DNA of 64,000 bases. Source: Paludibacteraceae bacterium (GTDB lineage: Bacteria > Bacteroidota > Bacteroidia > Bacteroidales > Paludibacteraceae). Positions 1 to 9,040 of this stretch are shown in pieces. Each line of letters starts with the position of its first letter. Within the stretch, counting starts at the first letter, position 1. The notes below the pieces were generated by a model. The model was not told the origin of the DNA, ran no database searches, and was given only the letters and a program-made list of their open reading frames with translations. The DNA lies in the NCBI GenBank assembly GCA_024693065.1, contig JAILLP010000023.1:1-64000 (forward strand), read 5' to 3'. Both the position numbers and the translations under genes were made by a program.

Positions 1-300
1 TATTAGGAATCCTTCTCCGAGAGGATCTGTTTTCCTCATGGAGGCACGGAGGACACGGAGTTTTGTTGTGGTATTAGGGAATACTTCTCCGTGTACTTCT
101 ATTCTCCGAGAGGATCTGTTTTCCTCATGGAGGCACGGAGACACGGAGTTTTGTTGTGGTATTAGGGGATTCTTCTCCGTGGATTCTTATTCTCCGTGAG
201 GATCTGTTTCCCTCATGGAGGGCACGGATGCACTGAGTTTATTGAGGTATTAGGGTGGCCTTCTCCGTGGACTCCTTTCCTCCGTGATGGTTTCCCCATG
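1..300. repeat. Degenerate tandem repeat, about 88-bp unit
   Basis: The motif tattagg recurs at 1, 72, 160 and 248. Units two and three are 88 bp long. The first is 71 bp because it lacks the ccgtgtacttctatt stretch, and the last fades out near 300. Each unit carries ctccgtg/ctccgag on one side and cacggag, often doubled as cacggagacacggag, on the other. These are inverted complements, so a transcript could fold. The core tcctcatggagg is a short palindrome. There is no ORF through the array and no unique spacers. The left end may continue beyond the window. Confidence 0.85.
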
Positions 301-455
301 ACGCATGGAGTTTTTGCGGGCTTGTGGTTATCTTTTCAACAATGACGATATATGAATAGAAAGTTTGATCCCATTGTGAAAACGATAAAAAGATGGTGCG
401 TTTTATTTACTAACAATAAATGGTTATTTTTTTGTGTGTAATATGATCGATTCGA
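301..455. other. Short spacer with no recognisable element
   Basis: AT-rich spacer between the repeat array and the stop codon of the leftward lipoprotein gene. I see no clear hairpin terminator for that gene, so the repeat array itself may serve as its transcript end. Confidence 0.5.
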
Positions 456-1673
456 TTAGTATAACTCGCTTTGTATGATTTTTACAGGGACTGGCAACTC
501 TTTAGCCATCAATATATTGGCTATGTCTTCTGCTTCCTCTTTTGTGAAATTTCCCACGACTTCAAAGTGTCCGACCGTGATTTCGACGAGTATATGTGGA
601 TAAGAACATACATGTCCGTCCCATACGGTGGCGATTGTTTTACCTACGTTTTTCTTTGTTAATTCAGCTAAATCTTTCGCATCTTTATCGTCCTCAAGAC
701 TTATGTGGATGTGCCCGTCTGGTGATATCACTTTTGTCTTTGTGACTTGGTTGACGTCCATTGCCTTCCTCCCTTCGCTTTCTTGTGATGAAAGGGCAAT
801 CAGATTGAATATGTCCGATTCTTTACTGATGCTTTTGATTGCCCACGAAGGATATATGTTTGAAGGAATTATCTTTTTCTCCTTGGCTGTTTTAAGGTAT
901 TCTGAGATTTTTGCCGTGTCTTTTGCCATGGCCCAGCCAATAATGGGGTCATGGTATAAGGGATCTTTAGAATAAACGTCCGTGATTAGAAGTGCAAAGA
1001 TAGGGTTTATCTTTACGAGTTCTTCTTGAGTTATCTTTTCTGTCGCAGATGTTTGATTTTCAGATTCTTTTCCTGTTTCGTTGACGGCTACTATATTTTG
1101 TACGACTTCCTTCCCATCTGTGGTTTCCCATAACTCGAGATGTCCGGGTGTTTGAATCAACTTGAGGATACGTTCAGGGTCTCTTATGCCCTTCATCTGA
1201 ATGTGGATACGTCCTGCTGTTTCCGCCGCTTGAATGTCGGGATGCTTAACTCCGAATCTTTTTAGGCGGGAGCGCAGCACGTCCATCGTTTTTTCTGTTA
1301 CTCGCTTGACTTCCTCTTTTAGTATTTGGGATACTTGATCGTCTGATGAGGTGGCGTTGATTCTCTCTTTCATTTCCTGTGTGGAGAAAACAGTGTTTAA
1401 TGGAGAACCTGTTGCCTTGAAGGCTTCGGTAAAAAGGTCTACGAATTCGTTTTGCCGATTCTCTTGCATCTCTTCTGCCTTTATAATGGCTGATGTGAAG
1501 TTGGAATCGGTAGCATGTGCCTTTGCCATAGTTTTGAGTATATCTGGCACGGAGATGTCCATGACTACGTTCATGTCTTGAACTGGCATGTTGTTGGATG
1601 CCAATGAGTTGCATGAAACGAACCCTAGCGTGAACAGGGCGAAAAATAACATGGCGACTTTTATCTTTTGCAT
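456..1673 (-). CDS. Lipoprotein resembling the SecD periplasmic P1 domain
   Basis: 405 aa. A lipoprotein signal ends in GFVSC, with the lipidated Cys at residue 21. The mature part resembles the first periplasmic region of Bacteroidota SecDF along its whole length. It opens with MDISVPDILKTMA (about 38-50). The segment DVLRSRLKRFGV to GHLELWET (131-183) is the P1 base signature. The stretch from KTIATVWDGHVCSYP to VVGNFTKEEAEDIANIL and PVPVKII (about 345-401) matches the SecD segment just before its second membrane helix. The protein stops there, with no transmembrane segment after the signal, so it cannot be a translocase. It would be tethered to a membrane by its lipid. SecD P1 contacts emerging substrate during export; a role as chaperone, decoy or competitor is inference. 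It is transcribed alone, away from the rightward beta-helix gene. Confidence 0.75.
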   Translation of the reverse strand: MQKIKVAMLFFALFTLGFVSCNSLASNNMPVQDMNVVMDISVPDILKTMAKAHATDSNFTSAIIKAEEMQENRQNEFVDLFTEAFKATGSPLNTVFSTQEMKERINATSSDDQVSQILKEEVKRVTEKTMDVLRSRLKRFGVKHPDIQAAETAGRIHIQMKGIRDPERILKLIQTPGHLELWETTDGKEVVQNIVAVNETGKESENQTSATEKITQEELVKINPIFALLITDVYSKDPLYHDPIIGWAMAKDTAKISEYLKTAKEKKIIPSNIYPSWAIKSISKESDIFNLIALSSQESEGRKAMDVNQVTKTKVISPDGHIHISLEDDKDAKDLAELTKKNVGKTIATVWDGHVCSYPHILVEITVGHFEVVGNFTKEEAEDIANILMAKELPVPVKIIQSELY

Positions 1674-2165
1674 ATTCTTTCCTCGTGTTAATGAATGTTT
1701 TTTCGTGAACCTTTCATCGTATAAATATAGTCAATTATCTGAAATGAGTCAATCCACAATCGTTTTTTGATGTATTTTAGTTGATAGTGGTGGGGAAATG
1801 GTATCTTCTCTATGTAGTATGATTTTCATGTGCCTTCTTGCCCCGTATGTCCCTTTGATGGACTCTTAGCGTGTTTATTTATAGTTGTTCGCTAATGATT
1901 CTAAGGTATTTGCCATGCTTTTTGATCTTTGTTCAATAAAAATAAACAATATATTTTTCGTTTTTTTTATCTTTTTTTACCTTTGTACGTCAGTGATTAG
2001 TGGTGTTTCCGAATTCGATGAAATCGTGTGTAATATCCTAATTCTTTATTTATGGACTAAAGTGGTGATGTGAGATTATGATTTTCAGTTCGTATGCTTT
2101 AAGCGTTGTTACTGAATGTGTTATAAATCGCAAAACCTTATGTTAAAGATGGAAATTTAGTTGAT
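1674..2165. other. AT-rich divergent intergenic region
   Basis: 492 bp separate two divergent lipoprotein genes. It contains one good Bacteroidota -7 box on the plus strand (separate entry). The 62-codon ORF at 1885-2073 has no coding character. Nothing else was recognised. Confidence 0.6.
1978..1985 (+). promoter_or_regulatory. -7 box TACCTTTG for the beta-helix lipoprotein
   Basis: A perfect TAnnTTTG match in a T-rich tract, about 180 nt upstream of the start at 2166. A -33 TTG is not clear. If used, it gives a leader of roughly 170 nt. Confidence 0.4.
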
Positions 2166-3902
2166 ATGGGAAAAAATATAGTTCTTATTTTTGCGCCAAT
2201 AATGGTTTTGTTGGCATTTTTGGGATGTAGTGTGGATAATAATCCAATTGCAGAGGAGAGAACAGAGGCGGAGGCTGAAGTGCCGACCGATCTTTCTGAT
2301 AAGTTGATTCTAAACCGCCCGTATACCGACGGTAGTTATGGTTATGTGTTAGTCAACACTTCATCTTCTTTGGCTAGCCAGTTTACCCAAAAGAATACGA
2401 TTTATGAAATCCAGGATAAGATAGACCTAAACGGTGCCAGTTTCACGTTGCCGGCAAATGCGGTTCTGCGATTCAATGGTGGTAGCATTACTAATGGTAC
2501 AATTACCTTCGACAATACATATGTGGAGGGCTTGGTCAAGTTTACCGGTGTGACATTCAAAGGAACGCTTATCAATAAGGAGGTCGTTTTGTCATGGTTC
2601 GGTGCGGATGTGAGCAATAAGGACAATTCAACCATTATTAATCAGGTATTGGATGTTATTCCTGAAACGCTTGTCTTGGATGCGCTCTATCCGATTAATA
2701 AAAGTGTTGTGATCACCCATGGTGTGACGATCAGAGGTCTGGATTGGACAGAAAGCGTATATGCGAACATGTTCAATAATGCCGAGTATGGTATCCAGAC
2801 TAGTTCGAATATTACTGCGGTGAAGTTCTCTGAGAATGGAAAGGGTAGCTTGAACCTGTATGGTGTAAGTATCTTGGGTAATAAGAATCTCTATGGAGGA
2901 GGTAATCCTAACGATGGTCTTGAGACTTGTGGTATTTTCATGAAGACCAATGCAGGTTCATTGTCTGCCGTTATGGACTGTTCCATCGCAGGTTTCACCT
3001 ATGGTATTAAGGCGATAGGTGGATATATTGAGAAAATCAGGAGCACCTATTTTAGCCTTTGCCGTTTTGGTATGTATACGGTTTATACGTCTGATTTCAT
3101 CTGCCAAGATTGCCACTTCAATTCCAATATGCATAACTACAATTGGATAGATCGTAAGGTGACTGATGCCGATCCGAATGCGCTCCGTAATGTGGGTGGT
3201 GGTGTCAAAATAAAGAGAGTGGGTATGGTTCAATTCATCAACTGTAGATTCGAGTTCAACTTTATCCATTTCATTATAGATGAGGCGTCTACTATCGTAA
3301 ATGTTGAAAATAGTATTTTCGATGCCGCTGTGCATAGTTGTATTATGTTGTATAACGAGAACAATGCGAATAATATGATCGTTGCTTCGGAAATGTATAC
3401 TCCAAGTATCAACTGCATAAATATTTCGGGCAACACTTTCTCTCGTGGTGCTCGTTTGGAGAGATACCAGAATACTCCTTTGCCGGGATCTGCCATCATT
3501 TATGTCAGGGAGGGAAATAACCGGGGTATGAATTTCAATTTCTCCAACAATGTGGTGGTAGATAGTATCGAGGTGAATCAAGCTGTCTCTTCTTATGAGA
3601 AGACTATCTTCCGTATATACAATACAAGTAATAGTAGCGCAGGCGTGATTAATTCTAACGCAAACGATTTTAGCCATTGCAAGGCGGAGACTGTAGCTGC
3701 TGCGGTTACAGGTAGTACGGGCCGATTCACAATTAAGGATAATGGTAGTAATTTCGGAAACATTAGCCATCAGTTCCAGAATAACAGCGTGATTGACATA
3801 AAGAAAATGGAGGTGAATCCTGATGGGAAAATCGTCATTTGGAACACGCTGACGAATGGTAACACGGTGAGCAAGGACCTGATTATAGATCCTAATCAGT
3901 AA
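2166..3902 (+). CDS. Lipoprotein with right-handed beta-helix (pectate-lyase-like fold)
   Basis: 578 aa. The signal ends in LAFLGC, lipid Cys at residue 21. After a linker comes a segment typical of Bacteroidota beta-helix proteins (FTLPANAVLRFNGGSITNGTI, about 97-116). Then follow imperfect coils with FINCRFEFN, VENSIFD, ISGNTFSRG and FNFSNNVVVDS, as expected of parallel beta-helix rungs. Such proteins are usually polysaccharide lyases, hydrolases or adhesins at the cell surface. I see no catalytic signature that fixes a substrate, so enzyme activity is not claimed. The gene is monocistronic, ending at a strong shared hairpin with the convergent TonB receptor gene. Confidence 0.75.
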   Translation: MGKNIVLIFAPIMVLLAFLGCSVDNNPIAEERTEAEAEVPTDLSDKLILNRPYTDGSYGYVLVNTSSSLASQFTQKNTIYEIQDKIDLNGASFTLPANAVLRFNGGSITNGTITFDNTYVEGLVKFTGVTFKGTLINKEVVLSWFGADVSNKDNSTIINQVLDVIPETLVLDALYPINKSVVITHGVTIRGLDWTESVYANMFNNAEYGIQTSSNITAVKFSENGKGSLNLYGVSILGNKNLYGGGNPNDGLETCGIFMKTNAGSLSAVMDCSIAGFTYGIKAIGGYIEKIRSTYFSLCRFGMYTVYTSDFICQDCHFNSNMHNYNWIDRKVTDADPNALRNVGGGVKIKRVGMVQFINCRFEFNFIHFIIDEASTIVNVENSIFDAAVHSCIMLYNENNANNMIVASEMYTPSINCINISGNTFSRGARLERYQNTPLPGSAIIYVREGNNRGMNFNFSNNVVVDSIEVNQAVSSYEKTIFRIYNTSNSSAGVINSNANDFSHCKAETVAAAVTGSTGRFTIKDNGSNFGNISHQFQNNSVIDIKKMEVNPDGKIVIWNTLTNGNTVSKDLIIDPNQ

Positions 3903-3924
3903 TTAGTGTATATATTATAGAGAG

Positions 3925-3963
3925 AAGGGTTACGATATTTCCATCGTAACCCTTTCCTTTTTT
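3925..3963. terminator. Bidirectional intrinsic terminator
   Basis: Perfect 12-bp stem aagggttacgat/atcgtaaccctt (3925-3936 and 3943-3954) with a 6-nt loop, followed by tccttttttt. It lies between convergent genes and touches the stop codon of the leftward receptor. Confidence 0.85.
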
Positions 3964-5956
3964 AGTTCCTTTTGCTCCCTACATGAACATTTATTCCTAT
4001 CTGCCCGTAAAACCCGGCTTGTGCAACATTCCCAAAGTCGACGTATTTCTTGTTGAATAAGTTGTTGATGGTTGTGAATAGCTTGCCCCATTTCGTTTGG
4101 TAACTTATCTCCAAGTCTGATATGCAATAGGGCTTGTAAGGCTGCAGATTGCCTGTGCTAGTGTGGTTTTCGTATAGGATATAATTCCCAATTCTTTCGA
4201 TGAATCTAGTGTCTAATCGGATGATTAGTGCTTGGATGGGCTGTATGGTCACGTCCGTTGTTACCTTATTCCGTAGGTATTCTAGTGCGTACATTGATTT
4301 GTAGATGTAGACGTTATCCTTCCTTTTTTGCCAGATGTGTTGGTACCCCAGTCCGAATCGGACAGGTATCCGGGAGTTGAAGTCTGCCAGTTTTAGTTCT
4401 GCATGGTAACCGAATCCTGTGTTCCTCAGGCCAAAGTTGGCGGAGTGGTATGTGTCGTTAGAGGTGTACATCACCCAATCTATCATTTCTTTGCCAATGG
4501 TATGGTATATGAATCCTTCGTTGTAAAATCCCCTTCGATTGTGCTTGACGGTTAGTTGTCCTGTCGTCTTTTTCTCATTCTTCAGCCCGGTGTTGCCTGT
4601 GTTGACGGGACTCTTGTAAAAAAGGTCTGTGAAAGAGGGCATTCTGATGGCATTGTTCAGTGAAAGGATGATTAGTGTTCTTCCCCGCATGTAGGTGGTC
4701 TTGAAAAACGGCAGGAAGGCATGCCTGTGGTCGATGTCCTTAGCTTGTGTGTAGTGTAGCCCTGCGTCGAATCCCCATCTCTTTATCTTGTGTTGATGTT
4801 CTACGTGCATTTCAAAAGTTTCCCGTCCTTGGCTTTTCTTGTAATATTGATCGGATCCGAATATCTTGATTGAATCGATTTCGGGAAGACCTAAATTGGT
4901 GGAAAGGATCCTCTCGTGTCGGTAGTTGAGTTTGAGTGTGCTGACACCTTTCCCCCAATGTTTTTTCAGCTCGGGCGAGAAGAATAGTGAGTTTGTCCGA
5001 TGGTAGTTTTCCCCGAAATGTTCGTCTCTGACTAGTTGAAAATGATCGTAGTCTCTGCACCAACTAAACTGGACGGATAAGTTCACGGGGGTGGCGGTTT
5101 CTATTTTGGCGGAAGAGAGTAGCCTGTTGGTCCTTTCCCATTGGTTGTCGTATGAGGGGGAGTAGAATGTGTTCGCACCGAAGCTTTTTCTGCTATAACC
5201 TATCTGCCATTCAGTATGGATGGGCGAGTCGTTGGTTTGTCCCGTGTAGTAGAAATTCCCTGTCCTGAAATCACTGTTGATTGTCGCTCCGTCGGAACGG
5301 TAGAATGCGCCGTTGATGAGATGGGCATGCTTTGTTGTGTGTATGTTGATGATGTTGTCTACCCCGAAGGTGCCATTGAAACCTGCGTGTACAGTCGTTT
5401 CGTAACTGCTGTTGGTGTCAGGTTTCGCTACGATGTTGATGGCGTCGTTTTCTCCTTTACCTTCTGATATTTCTATTTGCTTGACTGCTCCGATTGATAC
5501 AGGGAAATTGGCAGATAGATGCCCTGTTTGTGGAGAGGAGATGTTAATGCCGTTCAAGTTGATCCTGCTTTGCTCGGGTGTGGCTCCTTTTATGGAGATG
5601 TCGGTTTGTATGCCGAATGCGCCACGTTGTCGGACGTCTACTTCTGGTACTTGTTTGAGCACGTCGTTGACGGATGGTTGGGGGGCTGTTTGAATCTCCC
5701 TCTTCTCGATAGCGTAGGTGAATACGTCGGGCCCGTTTATGCTGATGCCCTCTTTGACCGCAGTCACTTCTATGTCATCTAGGGTCTCGTAGTATACAGG
5801 GTCTTCTTCTTCCCGGGAGTTGCTGGATTTAGCGTCTGCGTTTGCGATGATGGCGACGCTGAGGACTCCGATGTTGATTACTTTGTGCAAGGAGCAGAAT
5901 ACCGCATACGGGCTATGACTGAACCTTTTCCATTTAATGATTTGTGAAAATTCCAT
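3962..5956 (-). CDS. TonB-dependent outer-membrane receptor
   Basis: 664 aa. The N-terminus (KWKRFSHSPYAVFCSLHKVINIGVLS) is the long, positively charged leader I associate with a Bacteroidota subgroup of BtuB/haem-like receptors rather than a classic signal peptide. A plug follows at about 60-170 (QPSVNDVLKQVPEVDVRQRGAFGIQTDISIKGATPEQSRINLNG is its core). The rest is a barrel ending in GFYGQIGINVHVG. No carboxypeptidase-regulatory domain precedes the plug, so this is not SusC type. The cargo (cobalamin, haem or another chelate) cannot be told from sequence. There is no SusD, periplasmic binding protein or ABC transporter gene beside it. It lies downstream of the S41 protease gene but is separated by a strong hairpin, so it probably has its own promoter. 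Confidence 0.85.
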   Translation of the reverse strand: MEFSQIIKWKRFSHSPYAVFCSLHKVINIGVLSVAIIANADAKSSNSREEEDPVYYETLDDIEVTAVKEGISINGPDVFTYAIEKREIQTAPQPSVNDVLKQVPEVDVRQRGAFGIQTDISIKGATPEQSRINLNGINISSPQTGHLSANFPVSIGAVKQIEISEGKGENDAINIVAKPDTNSSYETTVHAGFNGTFGVDNIINIHTTKHAHLINGAFYRSDGATINSDFRTGNFYYTGQTNDSPIHTEWQIGYSRKSFGANTFYSPSYDNQWERTNRLLSSAKIETATPVNLSVQFSWCRDYDHFQLVRDEHFGENYHRTNSLFFSPELKKHWGKGVSTLKLNYRHERILSTNLGLPEIDSIKIFGSDQYYKKSQGRETFEMHVEHQHKIKRWGFDAGLHYTQAKDIDHRHAFLPFFKTTYMRGRTLIILSLNNAIRMPSFTDLFYKSPVNTGNTGLKNEKKTTGQLTVKHNRRGFYNEGFIYHTIGKEMIDWVMYTSNDTYHSANFGLRNTGFGYHAELKLADFNSRIPVRFGLGYQHIWQKRKDNVYIYKSMYALEYLRNKVTTDVTIQPIQALIIRLDTRFIERIGNYILYENHTSTGNLQPYKPYCISDLEISYQTKWGKLFTTINNLFNKKYVDFGNVAQAGFYGQIGINVHVGSKRN

Positions 5957-6037
5957 AATGGTAAATAATTAAAAAATTAGTAATTGAAAAATATTATTAT
6001 TGGTTGATGATATACCTCTTTGTCGGATGATAACCAA

Positions 6038-6088
6038 TCAAAAGGAGGTGAAAGCAGGGATATGTCCCTTTCATTTCACCTCCTTTGA
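6038..6088 (-). terminator. Long hairpin terminator after the S41 protease gene
   Basis: Arms tcaaaaggaggtgaaa (6038-6053) and tttcacctcctttga (6074-6088) pair with one bulged A. An inner aggga/tccct extends the stem. It lies directly downstream of the leftward protease stop codon and separates it from the receptor gene. Confidence 0.75.
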
Positions 6089-6105
6089 TATGATTGACCT
6101 TTTAT

Positions 6106-7731
6106 TTACTCTTTTGTAGACATCCCTTTATTGTATAGGTTTTTGTCTTTTAGAGCTTCCACCCCTTTTAGGAAGATTGGATTTTCGTCATTCATGATTT
6201 GATAATACTCGCTTGTGTTCCATAAATCTCTGGCAATCATTGCTTTGAGTTGCTTCTTTATGAGCTCCTTGGACTGGTTGAATTGCTCTTCGTTGAATTC
6301 GACCTTTTCTTTTTCTCCTGCTTCAGTCACTTCTTTCAACTCTTGATCGGAGATTTCGAATGTCTGGTTATATTGGATGAACCCCGTCTCTTTTTTCTTG
6401 GCGTTATTTACATTGTACTTCTTTTCCAATGTGCTTCTGTTTTTGTCCAAATAGTTCAGGACGAAGTTGTTCAAGACATTTTTAGCGGCCAAATCACGAT
6501 GGTATTTCGAGTATTTGGTTGTGTCCAATGGAACGAACAAATCTGGCATGATGCCACCTCCTCCATATACGGGACGTCTTTTCTCTAACGTGAAATATTT
6601 CAGGGAATCGGGGAAGGATATGCTATCCTCATGCATCAATTCACCTCTGTTGTATCTCTCGATAAAGTCTTTGTCGTAGTCCTTCAGATTGTTCTTGTAT
6701 GGGCGTTGTACACACCTTCCCGAAGGAATGAAATATTGGGCGACGGTTAATCGGATTTGTGAACCGTCAGGGAGTGGAACAGGTTTCTGCACCAATCCTT
6801 TACCGAATGTCCTGCGTCCTACAATCAAGCCTCTATCCCAATCTTGAATTGATCCGGAAAGGATTTCGCTGGCGGAGGCTGAGCTTTCGTTGACTAAAAC
6901 GACAAGTTCCCCTTTTTCGAAACTAGGCTTTCCTGTGGTGTTGAATGTCTCTCTTGGCTGAGAAACGCCTTCGCTGTAGACCACTAACTTGTTAGGTGCG
7001 AGGACGGTGCTTGCCAATTGGACTGCTGTCTTCAGGTATCCTCCTCCATTGTCTTGCAGGTCGAGAATGAGGGATTTCATGCCTTTCGACTTGAGTTTGT
7101 CCATCGCTTCGGTATACTCCTGCAAAGTGGTCTCGCTGAATTTGTTCACCTTTATATATCCGATCTTATCGTCCACCATATATGCGGCGTCGATGCTGTA
7201 GATAGGGATTACATCTCGGATTATCTTGAACTCGATCAGTTCCTTCACTCCCCGTCTGAGCACTTTCACGTTGACGGATGTGCCTTTGGGTCCACGGAGC
7301 CTTTTCATGATGTCCGTGTTCTGCATGTTCACACCTGCGATGGTGGAGTCGTTCACGTAGACGATCCTATCGCCTGCGAAGATGCCCACTTTTTCGGAAG
7401 GACCACCTGATATCGTTTGGATAACCAATAGGGTGTCTTCCATCATTTGGAAGACCACTCCGATACCCTCGAACTTTCCATCGAGTGGTTCGTTCATTTT
7501 CTGTACCTCACTCTTAGGTATATATTTCGAGTGAGGGTCCAATTTCTCCAACATTCCGTTGATGGCGTTGTCAATTAGCTTTTCAGCATTGACGGTATCC
7601 ACGTAAAACCTATCGATGGCGACCACGGTCGTTTGCAGCTTTTGTAAGTCGCTATAGCTGACCGATGCGTGAGCGCATAGGAATACTCCTATCGCCAACA
7701 ATGTGGCAAACAATATTCTGGCTATCCTCAT
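6106..7731 (-). CDS. C-terminal processing peptidase, family S41
   Basis: 541 aa with an N-terminal signal sequence (MRIARILFATLLAIGVFLCAHA). A PDZ domain follows at about 80-165 (FEGIGVVFQMMEDTLLVI, GDRIVYVND). The S41 core shows the nucleophile loop SSASASEI (283-290) and the lysine of GRRTFGKG (Lys311), the Ser/Lys dyad of CtpA/Prc-like enzymes. The C-terminal 150 residues are helical and charged. These periplasmic proteases trim or degrade envelope proteins recognised by their C-termini. The gene lies 53 nt downstream of asnA in the same direction, so the two are probably cotranscribed from the asnA promoter. Confidence 0.92.
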   Translation of the reverse strand: MRIARILFATLLAIGVFLCAHASVSYSDLQKLQTTVVAIDRFYVDTVNAEKLIDNAINGMLEKLDPHSKYIPKSEVQKMNEPLDGKFEGIGVVFQMMEDTLLVIQTISGGPSEKVGIFAGDRIVYVNDSTIAGVNMQNTDIMKRLRGPKGTSVNVKVLRRGVKELIEFKIIRDVIPIYSIDAAYMVDDKIGYIKVNKFSETTLQEYTEAMDKLKSKGMKSLILDLQDNGGGYLKTAVQLASTVLAPNKLVVYSEGVSQPRETFNTTGKPSFEKGELVVLVNESSASASEILSGSIQDWDRGLIVGRRTFGKGLVQKPVPLPDGSQIRLTVAQYFIPSGRCVQRPYKNNLKDYDKDFIERYNRGELMHEDSISFPDSLKYFTLEKRRPVYGGGGIMPDLFVPLDTTKYSKYHRDLAAKNVLNNFVLNYLDKNRSTLEKKYNVNNAKKKETGFIQYNQTFEISDQELKEVTEAGEKEKVEFNEEQFNQSKELIKKQLKAMIARDLWNTSEYYQIMNDENPIFLKGVEALKDKNLYNKGMSTKE

Positions 7732-7784
7732 TTCTGTGCGTTGTTATTGTCTGTTTATAAATTCGTCAGTCTTCACCTCATGTT

Positions 7785-8822
7785 TTAGATGAGATGGATA
7801 TTGTGCTTTGCACATTCTTGGCGCATATCTTCTGGCCAAATGCTTGCCTGGATTTCTCCGACGTGCGCTTTCCTGAGGAAGAACATGCAGAGCCTTGATT
7901 GCCCGATACCTCCTCCGATGGAGAGTGGCAACGAACCTTCCAATAATCTCTTGTGGAAATAGAGCTCCTTCCTTTGCTCCTGTCCGGTCATTTCCAACTG
8001 CTTGAGCAATGCCTCTTTGTTGACGCGGATACCCATGGAGGACAACTCCATTGATTGCTCCAGAACGCTATTCCATACGAGAATATCTCCGTTCAAGCCT
8101 GGAAGCCCATCCTCTCCCGGCGTGGTCCAGTCGTCGTAGTCCGGTGCTCTTCCGTCATGGCGTTCTCCGTCGCCTAATGGTCCGCCGACACCCATCACGA
8201 ACACAGCCCCGTATTTTTTCACGATCTCGTTTTCACGCTCTTTCGGGGTTAGGGTAGGGTACATCTGACGAAGTTTCTCCGCATGGATGAAGAAAATCTT
8301 CTCAGGCAACATGGGTTTGATGCTTGGGTACATCTCGTACACCACGTACTCCGTGCGTACCATTACGGAATAGATACGGTTCACGATGCTTTTCAGGAAG
8401 TCGATGTTCCTTTCCTCCGCTGTCATGGTCCTCTCCCAATCCCATTGGTCCACGTAGAGTGAATGTAGGTTGCCGAGCTCCTCGTCCGAACGAATCGCGT
8501 TCATGTCGGTGTATAGTCCGTAGCCTGGCTCGATGTGGTATTCGCCCAACATCATTCTTTTCCACTTCGCTAGAGAGTGGACCACTTCCGCCTTTTGATC
8601 GCCTAAATCCTTGATGGGGAATGAAACCGCCCGTTCCACGCCGTTGAGGTCATCGTTGATGCCTTGGCCTTTTAACACGAAAAGAGGGGCGGTAACCCTC
8701 CTCAACCTTAATTCTGCGGATAGACTTCCTTGGAAGAAGTCCTTTATTTTCTTGATGCCGAGCTCTGTCTCCCTGGCATCTATCAACGGTTTGTAAACCT
8801 TTGGAATTCTAAGATAACTCAT
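7785..8822 (-). CDS. asnA: Aspartate-ammonia ligase (asparagine synthetase A)
   Basis: 345 aa from the start chosen here. It makes L-asparagine from aspartate, ammonia and ATP in the cytoplasm. The class II aminoacyl-tRNA-synthetase-like fold is recognisable from RETELGIKKIKDFF, SFPIKDLGDQKAEVVHSLAKWKR and the C-terminal GGGIGQSRLCMFFLRKAHVGEIQ. The track starts 25 codons upstream, but MSYLRIPKVYKPL is the usual AsnA N-terminus. The upstream extension also covers the promoter: a TATATTTG box lies 23 nt before this ATG. Length agrees with the family (about 330-350 aa). Confidence 0.97.
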   Translation of the reverse strand: MSYLRIPKVYKPLIDARETELGIKKIKDFFQGSLSAELRLRRVTAPLFVLKGQGINDDLNGVERAVSFPIKDLGDQKAEVVHSLAKWKRMMLGEYHIEPGYGLYTDMNAIRSDEELGNLHSLYVDQWDWERTMTAEERNIDFLKSIVNRIYSVMVRTEYVVYEMYPSIKPMLPEKIFFIHAEKLRQMYPTLTPKERENEIVKKYGAVFVMGVGGPLGDGERHDGRAPDYDDWTTPGEDGLPGLNGDILVWNSVLEQSMELSSMGIRVNKEALLKQLEMTGQEQRKELYFHKRLLEGSLPLSIGGGIGQSRLCMFFLRKAHVGEIQASIWPEDMRQECAKHNIHLI

Positions 8823-8844
8823 GATGTGCTTTTTTATTTTAATG

Positions 8845-8876
8845 CAAATATAGTAAAGTTTACAAAAATCGACAAA
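8845..8876 (-). promoter_or_regulatory. Promoter of asnA
   Basis: Read on the minus strand: -33 TTTG (8873-8876), 20-nt spacer, -7 TATATTTG (8845-8852). A full Bacteroidota-type match, placing transcription start about 15 nt before the asnA ATG. Confidence 0.75.
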
Positions 8877-8994
8877 TGAAGAAATAGTTTCGTACAAAAA
8901 AATATTAAAAATATAATATGGGTGTAAAAATGATAGCTATTTGTTTTGTGCCGTGACAAAAAGTTATTTTTCGATTAAAGAGGTGGACGAATGA

Positions 8995-9024
8995 TTGTTT
9001 TTTCGCAAAAAAGATGTAATTTTG
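8995..9024 (+). promoter_or_regulatory. Promoter of the tRNA-Arg gene
   Basis: -33 TTG (8995-8997), 19-nt spacer, -7 TAATTTTG (9017-9024), ending 16 nt before the mature tRNA. Confidence 0.75.
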
Positions 9025-9040
9025 CATTGCGAAAATCGAG

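Noticed and set aside
1-300. Possible CRISPR array
   Set aside because: Units are about 88 bp, degenerate throughout, with no unique spacers of constant length and no cas genes nearby.
1885-2073. 62-codon hydrophobic ORF
   Set aside because: It is a translation of a T-rich promoter tract (ifF/FF runs) and overlaps the -7 box of the beta-helix gene.
5957-6037. Cobalamin riboswitch before the TonB receptor
   Set aside because: Only about 80 nt lie between the upstream terminator and the start codon, and no B12-box was seen.
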